From Candidatus Avilachnospira avicola (GTDB taxonomy: Bacteria > Bacillota > Clostridia > Lachnospirales > Lachnospiraceae), in contig DVNQ01000018.1 of NCBI GenBank assembly GCA_018714245.1, positions 1 to 54,067 on the forward strand: a DNA stretch of 54,067 nt, in the 5' to 3' direction. This document shows, piece after piece, positions 28,584-37,426 of the stretch. Below the pieces are notes generated by a model. The model saw nothing but the letters and a program-made list of their open reading frames with translations, made no database searches and was not told the origin of the DNA. The position numbers and the translations under genes were made by a program. Positions within the stretch are counted from its first letter, which is position 1; every line of letters begins with the position of its first letter.

Positions 28584-30161
28584 TTATGCCTCCATCTTTT
28601 TCATGACATGTATATCCTCAGGGTTGAAGCAAAGACCCACCTCCGTCTCCTCCTCCACAAAATCCGTGGTCCTGATCTTGAACTCACGTCCCGTGGTAGA
28701 AAAGGTCACCTTATATACTCCCTCCCTGATCTTTTCCGGGTCGAAATCATAATCCACGCTTATATCCACTGACTGGTCCTCGTCCGAAAGTTTCCAGCCC
28801 TGGGCATTTGCCCAGGTCTTCAAGTCCGTATCCAGGGTTTGTGATTCCGTGATCTCATCCACTGTCTTGAAGAAGTTGAAGGCGCTTACCGCCTCATTTG
28901 CCCTGACATTCCGAACGAAGGGCTGATTTACCACAAATATGGTCTTCTGTATCATGGTGCCTCCCGCAGTAAAGAAAGTCACTGGATACTGGCCTTCCTC
29001 GGCCCGAAGATCATACTCAATCTTGTTTATGGATATGAATTCGTCAGTCTCCGGAAGCCATGCCTGGGCATCCGCCCTGGCTATGATCTCCTTGTCATCC
29101 AGCTTTTCCACATCCTCGATATCCACGAAGAAATCATTTGCCGAGATCTTTTCCCTGCCGTCTCCGGAGGTGACCTCGTTGTTCTTTATGACACGCATGT
29201 CCACGGTCACGCTGGTACCGGGCACGGTCTCCACGACCACCTCATAGTGCATGCCCTTGAAAAGCACGCTCTCCACCTCTCCGGTAAGAAGCCCTTCAGA
29301 GGGACTTACTATGTCTATGTCCTCAGGCCTGAGCACCACGTCCACCGGTTCATTGGGAGCAAATCCGCTGTCCACGCACTCAAACTCCGTGTCATCGAAC
29401 TGTACAAGCCGGTCTCTCAGCATATGTCCGGAAATGATGTTGCTCTCACCCACGAAATCAGCCACATAGCGGTTCACCGGCTCATTGTAAATGTCCTGGG
29501 GAGTCCCTATCTGCTGTATCTCTCCGTCCTTCATGACCACTATCTTATCGGACATGGTAAGGGCCTCTTCCTGGTCATGGGTCACATAGATGAAGGTGAT
29601 TCCCACCTCCTGCTGGATCCGCTTGAGCTCATACTGCATCTCCTTCCGGAGCTTCAGATCCAGGGCTCCCAGGGGCTCATCCAGAAGGAGAACCTTGGGC
29701 TCATTGACAAGGGCCCTGGCTATGGCCACTCTCTGCTGCTGGCCGCCCGAAAGCAGGGTCACGTTTTTCTTTTCAAATCCCTCAAGCCCTATGAGCTTCA
29801 GCATCTTCATGACCTTCTGCTCTATAACGTCACGGCTCATCTTTTTTATCTTGAGTCCGAAAGCGATATTTTCATATACATTCATATGAGGGAAAAGAGC
29901 ATACTTCTGGAATACGGTATTGAGCTCCCTTTTATGGGGCGGCACGTCATTTATGTCTTTTCCGTCAAAAAGCACCTTTCCCTCTATCGGCTTAAGAAAT
30001 CCTCCGAGTATGCGGAGCAGTGTGGTCTTTCCGCATCCCGACGGGCCGAGAAGGGTTACGAATTCATTTTCATGGATGTCCAGATCCACGTTTTTAAGGA
30101 CCATCTGTCCGTCGAACTCCATGACGAGCCCGCGGAACTGGATAAGCGCTTTATCTTCCAT
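28584..30161 (-). CDS. potA: Spermidine/putrescine ABC transporter ATP-binding protein with interrupted/extended TOBE domain
   Basis: Start at [31 protein letters not shown]; Walker [42 protein letters not shown]; about 170 extra residues between TOBE halves (...GTSVTVDM // ...[14 protein letters not shown]). Confidence 0.93.
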   Translation of the reverse strand: MEDKALIQFRGLVMEFDGQMVLKNVDLDIHENEFVTLLGPSGCGKTTLLRILGGFLKPIEGKVLFDGKDINDVPPHKRELNTVFQKYALFPHMNVYENIAFGLKIKKMSRDVIEQKVMKMLKLIGLEGFEKKNVTLLSGGQQQRVAIARALVNEPKVLLLDEPLGALDLKLRKEMQYELKRIQQEVGITFIYVTHDQEEALTMSDKIVVMKDGEIQQIGTPQDIYNEPVNRYVADFVGESNIISGHMLRDRLVQFDDTEFECVDSGFAPNEPVDVVLRPEDIDIVSPSEGLLTGEVESVLFKGMHYEVVVETVPGTSVTVDMRVIKNNEVTSGDGREKISANDFFVDIEDVEKLDDKEIIARADAQAWLPETDEFISINKIEYDLRAEEGQYPVTFFTAGGTMIQKTIFVVNQPFVRNVRANEAVSAFNFFKTVDEITESQTLDTDLKTWANAQGWKLSDEDQSVDISVDYDFDPEKIREGVYKVTFSTTGREFKIRTTDFVEEETEVGLCFNPEDIHVMKKMEA

Positions 30162-30174
30162 AGCATCCTCCCTC

Positions 30175-30708
30175 TCAGAACATCGGCGGCGTGGTGATCC
30201 AGAGCACCCTGGCCTCATTGCTTCCCGTGTTCAGAAGATAATGTGTCTTTTTGCCGTTTATGTAAAATGTCTCCCTTGGCCTGAGCCTGTACTTTTTTTC
30301 ATCTATCACAAGGCTTATGCTGCCCTTCAGCACATACCCGAATTCCTCTCCCCCATGGCTTTCCATGATCTCGCTTCTGCAGCCCGGCTTAAGAGTGAGG
30401 AGTATGGGCTCCATCTCATTCTTCTGTGCATTGGGGACTATCCACTCTATGGTATAGTCATCCTTCTCATCCACAAAGAAATCCGAGGATCCAAATACTA
30501 TCTGCTCTTCCTTCTCCGGCTTGAAAAATTCGGAAAGGCTGGTGCCCAGAGCCTCCAGGATATCCTCCAGAGTCGATATACTGGGGCTCGTAAGGTTCCT
30601 TTCCACCTGGGAGAGGAAGCCCTTCGTAAGCTCGCTCCGCGATGCCAGCTCCTCCAATGTCAGGTCCTGCCTGAGCCTGAGCTCCTTCAGATTTTTTCCT
30701 ATGTCCAA
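30175..30708 (-). CDS. XRE family regulator with C-terminal cupin domain
   Basis: 177 aa; [55 protein letters not shown] + cupin [44 protein letters not shown]. Confidence 0.94.
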   Translation of the reverse strand: MDIGKNLKELRLRQDLTLEELASRSELTKGFLSQVERNLTSPSISTLEDILEALGTSLSEFFKPEKEEQIVFGSSDFFVDEKDDYTIEWIVPNAQKNEMEPILLTLKPGCRSEIMESHGGEEFGYVLKGSISLVIDEKKYRLRPRETFYINGKKTHYLLNTGSNEARVLWITTPPMF

Positions 30709-30890
30709 ACCCCCGCCTCCAATCTATATGCTGCCACGACGTCCCGGATCCGGAAAACGTCCTGCCGTATAGAGATACTAAACTTTTAGTTAAAAAAATC
30801 AAACAAGCTTATTATACATATTTCGAGTCACGTTGCAATACTTTTTCATGTGATTTTTGTAAATTTTTTGTATGATATATTAAACAGCCG

Positions 30891-30921
30891 GCGGGACATA
30901 CGCCGCAGGGCCCATGGCCGC
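30891..30921 (+). repeat. Tandem partial duplicate of the left half of palindromic element B
   Basis: GCGGGACATACGCCGCAGGGCCCATGGCCGC versus ACGGGACATATGGCGCAGGGCCCTTGGCCGC (27/31 identical). Confidence 0.75.
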
Positions 30922-30927
30922 AAAATA

Positions 30928-30993
30928 ACGGGACATATGGCGCAGGGCCCTTGGCCGCTTCGCGGCGGCAGACGCCCTGCGCCATATATCCCG
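30928..30993 (+). repeat. Palindromic element with conserved core, copy B
   Basis: ACGGGACATATGGCGCAGGGC-[CCTTGGCCGCTTCGCGGCGGCAGAC]-GCCCTGCGCCATATATCCCGT; arms 20/21 complementary. Confidence 0.87.
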
Positions 30994-31027
30994 TCATATC
31001 AAAGCCGTCCGCCGCGGGAGTATAATG

Positions 31028-31061
31028 AAGCCCCGTAACGGAATGATGTCCGTACGGGGCT
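31028..31061 (-). terminator. Hairpin downstream of recX, probable terminator
   Basis: AGCCCCGTACGGACATCATTCCGTTACGGGGCTTCATT on the minus strand. Confidence 0.65.
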
Positions 31062-31069
31062 GGTTGTCT

Positions 31070-31693
31070 CTATTGATCAGTCTGATTTTCTTTTATTTTC
31101 TGCATCGCGGCATTTACCGTATCGTAGGAAAAGCCCTTTCCCAGCATATACCTGTAGGCGCGGGCCCGTTCCTTGGGATCTGAAAGGTCCCTGCCTCTTA
31201 TATATTTGAGAAGCTTTTCCCTGCAGAGCTCCTCCTCGTCCTCTGCCAGCAGCTCACCGCTGATCCTGTCTATCTCTTCCGATGCTATGCCCTTTCTTCG
31301 AAGCTTCTGCATGATCTCCCGCTTTGAGTCCCGGCCCCTTCTCGCCTCCATAAAGTTCTCTGCATAGCGGCCGTCGTCCACAAAGCCATAGCCCTTAAGA
31401 AAATCCAGGGCATAGTCTATCAGTTCATCGGGATAAAGGCTCTCGCGAAGCTTCCTTCTTACCTCCCACTCAGTCTTGTCAGAGGATCTGAGATAATAAA
31501 GGGCCCTCTTTTTGATCCGGGGCTTCAGTGTATCCTCATAGATCTGCCTGAGAGCTTCCTCTGAGAGTTCATCTCCCTCCCGGAGCCTTAGCCTTCCCAG
31601 CTCTCCCTTATACAATAAAAAGATAAGCCTTCCTTCATCAAGGCTTATCTTTTTCCGTTTTTTATCAAAATCTGTTACAGAGCTTACTGTCAT
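31070..31693 (-). CDS. recX: Regulatory protein RecX
   Basis: 207 aa; ALYYLRSSDKTEWEVRRKLRESLYPDELIDYALDFLKGYGFVDDGRYAENFMEARRGRDSKREIMQKLRRKGI; follows recA. Confidence 0.93.
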   Translation of the reverse strand: MTVSSVTDFDKKRKKISLDEGRLIFLLYKGELGRLRLREGDELSEEALRQIYEDTLKPRIKKRALYYLRSSDKTEWEVRRKLRESLYPDELIDYALDFLKGYGFVDDGRYAENFMEARRGRDSKREIMQKLRRKGIASEEIDRISGELLAEDEEELCREKLLKYIRGRDLSDPKERARAYRYMLGKGFSYDTVNAAMQKIKENQTDQ

Positions 31694-31704
31694 CCTGCCT
31701 CACA

Positions 31705-32808
31705 TCAGTCATACATATCGTCTGAAGAGGAAGCCGAAGCCATGTCGGAAGTATCCCTGAACTCGCCGTTTTCATCCGGAAGGAGCCCATGCTTTACACG
31801 TACCGCATGGTCTATCTCATCAAATACCTCCGGGTGATCGATGAGGTACTGCTTGGCGTTCTCCCGGCCCTGGCCTATCTTTTCTCCCTTATAGGCATAC
31901 CATGCACCGCTCTTTTCCACGATATCCTCTTTTGCAGCCACATCCAGAAGGTCCCCCTCCCTGGATATGCCTCTTCCGAACATCATATCCAGCTCCACTG
32001 TCTTGAAGGGAGGTGCCACCTTGTTCTTTGATATCTTGATCTTGACATGGCTTCCTACGATGTCGCTGCCCTGCTTTATGCTGTCTCCGGACTTCCTTAC
32101 TTCCATCCTTACGGAGGAATAGAACTTGAGGGCCCTTCCTCCGGTAGTGGTCTCCGGATTGCCGTAGAGCACGCCCACCTTTTCACGAAGCTGATTTATG
32201 AAGATCACCACACAGTTGGACTTGGATATCTGGGCCGTAAGCTTACGGAGAGCCTGGGACATGAGCCTCGCCTGAAGGCCTACCACGGAATCTCCCATCT
32301 CACCTTCCAGCTCCTTTTTGGGTACCAGAGCTGCCACGGAGTCCACTATGATAACGTCTATGGCACCTGAACGCACCATGGTATCACAGATCTCAAGGGC
32401 CTGTTCACCGCTGTCCGGCTGGGAAATGTAGAGGTTATCTATGTCCACGCCTATGTTCTTTGCATAGGTGGGGTCAAGTGCATGCTCCGCATCGATGAAG
32501 CCGCATATGCCTCCCTGCTTCTGGGCCTCTGCTATGACATGGAGGGCTATGGTGGTCTTTCCTGAGGACTCGGGTCCGTATATCTCTATGATCCTTCCTC
32601 TGGGCACTCCGCCTACCCCCAGTGCCATGTCAAGGCTGAGGGAACCGGTGGATATGGTCTGTACATTCATCTTCTGCTGGGCATCTCCGAGCTTCATGAC
32701 GGCGCCCTGTCCGTACTCCCTCTCTATCTGCTTTATCGCAGCCTCAAGGGCCTTTTCCCTGTCCTGCCTTGTGATCTCTCTCTCGTCAGTTTTAAGTCTT
32801 TCTGCCAT
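31705..32808 (-). CDS. recA: Recombinase RecA
   Basis: Start at [79 protein letters not shown]-terminal acidic tail. Confidence 0.98.
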   Translation of the reverse strand: MAERLKTDEREITRQDREKALEAAIKQIEREYGQGAVMKLGDAQQKMNVQTISTGSLSLDMALGVGGVPRGRIIEIYGPESSGKTTIALHVIAEAQKQGGICGFIDAEHALDPTYAKNIGVDIDNLYISQPDSGEQALEICDTMVRSGAIDVIIVDSVAALVPKKELEGEMGDSVVGLQARLMSQALRKLTAQISKSNCVVIFINQLREKVGVLYGNPETTTGGRALKFYSSVRMEVRKSGDSIKQGSDIVGSHVKIKISKNKVAPPFKTVELDMMFGRGISREGDLLDVAAKEDIVEKSGAWYAYKGEKIGQGRENAKQYLIDHPEVFDEIDHAVRVKHGLLPDENGEFRDTSDMASASSSDDMYD

Positions 32809-33112
32809 GTATATATTACCTTTTTCAACTACCTTTCCTGCTTTCAAAGCAACTATAAAGGCTTTGATCGTGAATCACTGCCGCATACCTTTTGATTTTA
32901 GCACAGCTTCAGATCAAATGCTATAATAAGTTTCAAATTACATCAGTGGATAAATGAGGATGAGATTCCGAAGAAAATCAGAACTGATACGGATGTTGCA
33001 ATCATCTTATCAGATATACGGTCTGCTGAAAATACCGTAAAATCTCACAAAAATCAGGCCTTATTTTTGACACCCGGAAAACACTCCTTGGCCCGGGATC
33101 AGAGCTCCACTA

Positions 33113-33143
33113 AAAAAGCCTGAGGATCTGCTCCTCAGGCTCA
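33113..33143 (-). terminator. Intrinsic terminator
   Basis: GAGCCTGAGGAGCAGATCCTCAGGCTTTTTTAG on the minus strand. Confidence 0.85.
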
Positions 33144-33148
33144 TATTC

Positions 33149-33883
33149 TTAAGATTCCTCATAATCCCTTGTGGCGGTTATTGAGCCCATGCGGGCGTTG
33201 CCTACCATGTCCTCAAAATGAAGCTCTATGGAATCAGAATACATGGGTATGCTGACGATGCCCGTATTGGTATCTATCTTCGTGGGCTTCACCTGCTTGC
33301 CGCCGTCGTATACTCCGTAGATGGAGTCAAAGTCCACTCCGGACTGGCTGTCCTCGATAGTAAAGGTCAGGTAGCCGTTTGAAATGGTGCAGCTTGCCTC
33401 ATCTATGGAAGGAGCAGTATCATCCAGCACGCTCACATTGACATAGTTGGTGGTCTGCATGCCGTTCCAGGACTTGACCGTCACGTAAAACATACCGTTC
33501 TGATTTATGTCACAGGTATAATGATGCCGTGAGGTCTCGGTATAAGGCACATCCACGGACTCCATCTTGACCGACATCTCGCTGATGGGGAGAAGGCTGT
33601 TCACCTCAAACTCCACCTTGGTGGTCTGATAATCATCCGTGTCACCCACGTTCATGTTGATATCCGGAGTGGCAGTGACCAGGAAAAATATGATCCCGTT
33701 CAATACCAGGTAGGGAAGTATGTAAAACACCAGCGCCCGTTTAAGCTTCTGGGGGAAGCGGCTCTGCTTTATCCTGACTCCGTTGGCGTCATAAAGCAGA
33801 CGCTGCCCTCCGGACCTTCTTTTCTGTCCGGAGTGAAGCTCACGTCTCTGTCTGTCTCTTCTGTTGGAATGATTTGAATTCAT
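33149..33883 (-). CDS. Single-pass membrane protein with basic N-terminus and extracytoplasmic Ig-like domains
   Basis: 244 aa; basic N-terminus, TM RALVFYILPYLVLNGIIFFLVTATPDI, then beta-rich YVNVSVLDDTAPSIDEASCTISNGYLTFTIEDSQSGVDF. Confidence 0.7.
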   Translation of the reverse strand: MNSNHSNRRDRQRRELHSGQKRRSGGQRLLYDANGVRIKQSRFPQKLKRALVFYILPYLVLNGIIFFLVTATPDINMNVGDTDDYQTTKVEFEVNSLLPISEMSVKMESVDVPYTETSRHHYTCDINQNGMFYVTVKSWNGMQTTNYVNVSVLDDTAPSIDEASCTISNGYLTFTIEDSQSGVDFDSIYGVYDGGKQVKPTKIDTNTGIVSIPMYSDSIELHFEDMVGNARMGSITATRDYEES

Positions 33884-33966
33884 TAAAACTGACCCTTCTG
33901 AACTTCAGCATCACTGCTGATAACTGAAGATTAAGTTTATCAGAAAAGCTCCGAACTATCAAGCCA

Positions 33967-34764
33967 TTAGTCCGCAAAGAGCATTATCTTTGCTGCATAA
34001 GCATCTGCATCCGCAGCTTTTTCTGTGCCGGAAGTCGAGGTCTCGCTGTCCTGGGAAATGATCATCCTGGTACCTGCTTCAATATCCTCAAGCGTCACTA
34101 TGTTCCTGGTAAGATAAGGGCTTACCTGGGAATCTGCATCGGCTCTCCACTTGACTCCGTCCTGATCGGTAATGATCACTGCATCGCCGTCCCTGCTTAC
34201 TTCCTTTGCGATCACATACATGGGAGCAGAAGCATCCTCAGGAACATTGACTATAATAACCTGAGCAGTGGTCTGGGGAGGCAGGCTCATGGTCATGGCC
34301 TGTGAGGTCCATACATAGACCGTGCTCTCGGGATCGATATCTGAAAGATCCACAGGCATGAGAGTGGAAGCATCCAGTATCGGAGTGCTCTCAGGTATGT
34401 GAAGCACTATCTCCGTCACTGTCTCCTTATAGTTTCCATCCTCATCCTCATAATATTCGTTGCTGTCAAAGTTTGCTCTTCCGTTATCCGGATCCACGGA
34501 TGTGATGTGTCCCCACTTTGAAACAGGCTGCATATCTATATATACCTCCTCCTGCTCTGCTCCGCTCTCCCCGGCAGCAGTCTCTACGGAGACCTCGCTC
34601 TCAGCTATGGTCTCATTTCTCTCCTCTGCCGTTTCCTGGGATTCTATCGCAATGGTCGTGGTCTCTGCCGCATCCGCCTTGCTTCCGCATCCGGTCATGA
34701 TGCCTGCTGCTGCCATCACTGCGATAAGTGCCATAAGTATCGATCTATTTGTCTTTTTCTTCAT
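33967..34764 (-). CDS. Lipoprotein of unknown function
   Basis: Start at MKKKTNRSILMALIAVMAAAGIMTGCGSKADAAE (lipobox). Confidence 0.75.
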   Translation of the reverse strand: MKKKTNRSILMALIAVMAAAGIMTGCGSKADAAETTTIAIESQETAEERNETIAESEVSVETAAGESGAEQEEVYIDMQPVSKWGHITSVDPDNGRANFDSNEYYEDEDGNYKETVTEIVLHIPESTPILDASTLMPVDLSDIDPESTVYVWTSQAMTMSLPPQTTAQVIIVNVPEDASAPMYVIAKEVSRDGDAVIITDQDGVKWRADADSQVSPYLTRNIVTLEDIEAGTRMIISQDSETSTSGTEKAADADAYAAKIMLFAD

Positions 34765-34966
34765 ATTAAATTCTCCTCTTGATTTTTTATGCTTTTCAGG
34801 ATATCCCAAGGACCATTCCTGTTTTTTCGGTCCTTACATAAACTATACGATATGATTCCAGATAAGCTTTCAAAAATCAAGGGGAGAATTCATTATTTAA
34901 GCTAACGGTAAGCTTATTTAATTATTTCGTCCAAAGTTTTATAAATTGTTTATATGTCCCTCCGGA

Positions 34967-37408
34967 TCAGGTGATCCGCGTTTTTTTGGCTACCGCCTTT
35001 GCCTTTACGGAGTGCTGGGCCGTCTTTCCGCTCATGGGGTTTCCCTTTGCGTTCTTTTTCGTGCCCTTTGGCGCGGAAGCCTTTGCCGCAGCCCTCTTCC
35101 TTATGGCCTCGCCTGCCTTTTCAGCCTTTTCTGCCTTTTCCTTCGGAGCCTTCTTTTCCTCCGGAGCTGCCGGGGTACATGCAAATACCAGGGTAGAAAG
35201 AGGCGGGATATTGATCTTTATGGAATTGTCCCTTTCGTCCCATTTGATCTTGTTCGACCTTACCGCCCTGGGATTGCCCATGCCGTCTCCGCCGTACTTT
35301 CTGTCATCCGAATTGAGGATCTCCTTGTAGGATCCTGCGAAAGGCACTCCTACGCGGAATCCGGGATGAGGCATGGTGTCGAAATTGGATACCACAAGCA
35401 ATGTTTCCTCCGGCTTATCCGTCTTTCTCATGAACATGACCATGGAAAGCTCAGGATATGCGCAGTTGATCCATTCAAAGCCCTCGGGCTCATAATCCAG
35501 CTTCCAAAGAGCAGGATGTGATCTGTAAAGCTCATTCAGATCCTTCATGAAGGCCTGCATGTTTTTATGGACGGGATACTGAAGCAGATCCCACTCCAGG
35601 GACATGCACTCCTGCCATTCATCGTTCTGTCCGAAGTCCTGTCCCATAAAAAGGAGCTTTTTATCAGGATGGGACATGAAATATCCATAGGCAGCCCTAA
35701 GGTGCTTTGCCTTCACTTCAAAATCCGCCGACGGCATCTTGGAAAGCATGGAACCCTTAAGGTGCACCACCTCGTCATGGGAGAAGGTAAGGATGAAATT
35801 CTCGCTGTAATTATAGAACATCGAGAAGGTCAGGGCCCCGTAGTTATCCTTCCTGAAATAGGGATCAGTCTGCATGTAATGCAGGAAATCATTCATGAAG
35901 CCCATGTTCCATTTGAAATCAAATCCCAGGCCTCCGTCCTTCGGATCTCCCGTGATCATCGGCCATGCAGTTGACTCCTCGGCAATCATCATGACTCCGG
36001 GGTTACGCTTATGCATCATGGAATTCAGGTGCTTAAGGAACTCTATGGCATCCAGGTTCTCATTGCCTCCGTAAATATTGGCTACCCATTCTCCGTCATT
36101 CCTTCCGTAATCCAGGTAGAGCATGGATGCCACCGCATCCAGACGTATGCCGTCCGCATGGTACTGCTCCGCCCAGAACATGGCATTGGATATCAGGAAG
36201 TTGGTGACCTGAGGCTTTGAGTAATTGAATATCAGGGTCCCCCAGTGAGGGTGGGCTCCCTTTCTGGGATCGGCATGCTCATATACATGGGATCCGTCAA
36301 ACTCTGCAAGAGCAAAGGCATCCCTCGGGAAATGGGCAGGTACCCAGTCCAGGATGACTCCTATGCCGTTCTTATGCATATAGTCCATGAAGAACATGAA
36401 ATCATCAGGATTGCCGTAACGGCTGGTGGGAGCAAAATATCCTGTCACCTGATAGCCCCAAGATCCGTCGAAGGGATGCTCCATGACGGGAAGGAGTTCT
36501 ATATGGGTATACCCCATATCCTTTACATAGGCACAGAGCTCAGGTGCCAGCTCCCTGTAGTTATAGAACTGGGATCCGTTTATCTCGTTTCCGTCCTCAT
36601 CCACCGCTATCGGCTTCTGCTTCCAGGAGCCCAGATGAACCTCATAGATATTCATGGGGCTCTGCTTCATATCCTTTTCGCCCCGCTCCTTAAGCCAGGC
36701 CCCGTCATCCCAGCGGAACCTGTTTATATCCCATACCACGGAAGCGGTATCGGGACGCAGCTCGGAATAGAAGGCATGGGGATCAGCCTTCATGATGGGC
36801 TGTCCTGCCTTGGTCTTTATCTCATACTTATAGAGATCCCCTGATTTTACTCCCGGTATGAACAGCTCAAATATGCCTGAGTATTCATCCCTCTGCATCT
36901 GGTGGATCCTTCCGTCCCACATATTGAAATCGCCTACGACGCTGACCCTCTCCGCCTCGGGAGCAAACACCGCAAAATTGACTCCGTCCACTCCTTCCAT
37001 GTTCATGACATGGGCACCGAGCTTCTTATAGAGATCATAGGCTATGCCTTCAGAAAGACGTTTATAGTCCTGCTCCTCAAATATGCTGTGGAACTTGGGG
37101 GCGTACACGTCTTCCGTCTCGGCCCTGAAGCCATTGTCATAAGTCACTTCAAGCTTATAGTCAAAGTCAGTCTCAGGCACCCAGACTGCAAAAAAGCCGT
37201 TGTCATCGCAGGCCTCCATCATGACGGGCTTCTTCCCGTCATCCTTTATAAGGCTTATGCCTACGGCATGCGGGATATATACCTGTACCAGAGTTCCTCC
37301 GCCTTCTGCGGCATGGGCGCCCAATATGCGCTTGGGATATGCGGATTCGGAATACTCTATCTCCTCCACATCCGCCCAGTTGATCATGTCATAAAGTTTC
37401 TGTGTCAT
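34967..37408 (-). CDS. glgB: 1,4-alpha-glucan branching enzyme with Lys/Ala-rich C-terminal tail
   Basis: 813 aa; CBM48 FAPEAERVSVVGDFNMWDGRIHQM, DGIRLDAVASMLYLDYGR, FSHDEVVHLKGSML; tail EEKKAPKEKAEKAEKAGEAIRKRAAAKASAPKGTKKNAKG... Confidence 0.95.
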   Translation of the reverse strand: MTQKLYDMINWADVEEIEYSESAYPKRILGAHAAEGGGTLVQVYIPHAVGISLIKDDGKKPVMMEACDDNGFFAVWVPETDFDYKLEVTYDNGFRAETEDVYAPKFHSIFEEQDYKRLSEGIAYDLYKKLGAHVMNMEGVDGVNFAVFAPEAERVSVVGDFNMWDGRIHQMQRDEYSGIFELFIPGVKSGDLYKYEIKTKAGQPIMKADPHAFYSELRPDTASVVWDINRFRWDDGAWLKERGEKDMKQSPMNIYEVHLGSWKQKPIAVDEDGNEINGSQFYNYRELAPELCAYVKDMGYTHIELLPVMEHPFDGSWGYQVTGYFAPTSRYGNPDDFMFFMDYMHKNGIGVILDWVPAHFPRDAFALAEFDGSHVYEHADPRKGAHPHWGTLIFNYSKPQVTNFLISNAMFWAEQYHADGIRLDAVASMLYLDYGRNDGEWVANIYGGNENLDAIEFLKHLNSMMHKRNPGVMMIAEESTAWPMITGDPKDGGLGFDFKWNMGFMNDFLHYMQTDPYFRKDNYGALTFSMFYNYSENFILTFSHDEVVHLKGSMLSKMPSADFEVKAKHLRAAYGYFMSHPDKKLLFMGQDFGQNDEWQECMSLEWDLLQYPVHKNMQAFMKDLNELYRSHPALWKLDYEPEGFEWINCAYPELSMVMFMRKTDKPEETLLVVSNFDTMPHPGFRVGVPFAGSYKEILNSDDRKYGGDGMGNPRAVRSNKIKWDERDNSIKINIPPLSTLVFACTPAAPEEKKAPKEKAEKAEKAGEAIRKRAAAKASAPKGTKKNAKGNPMSGKTAQHSVKAKAVAKKTRIT

Positions 37409-37426
37409 ATATAACCCCCAACATAA

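Noticed and set aside
29247-30197. 316-aa + strand ORF antisense to potA
   Set aside because: Shadow ORF; His/Leu/Tyr-rich translation with no recognisable fold, while potA on the other strand is unambiguous.
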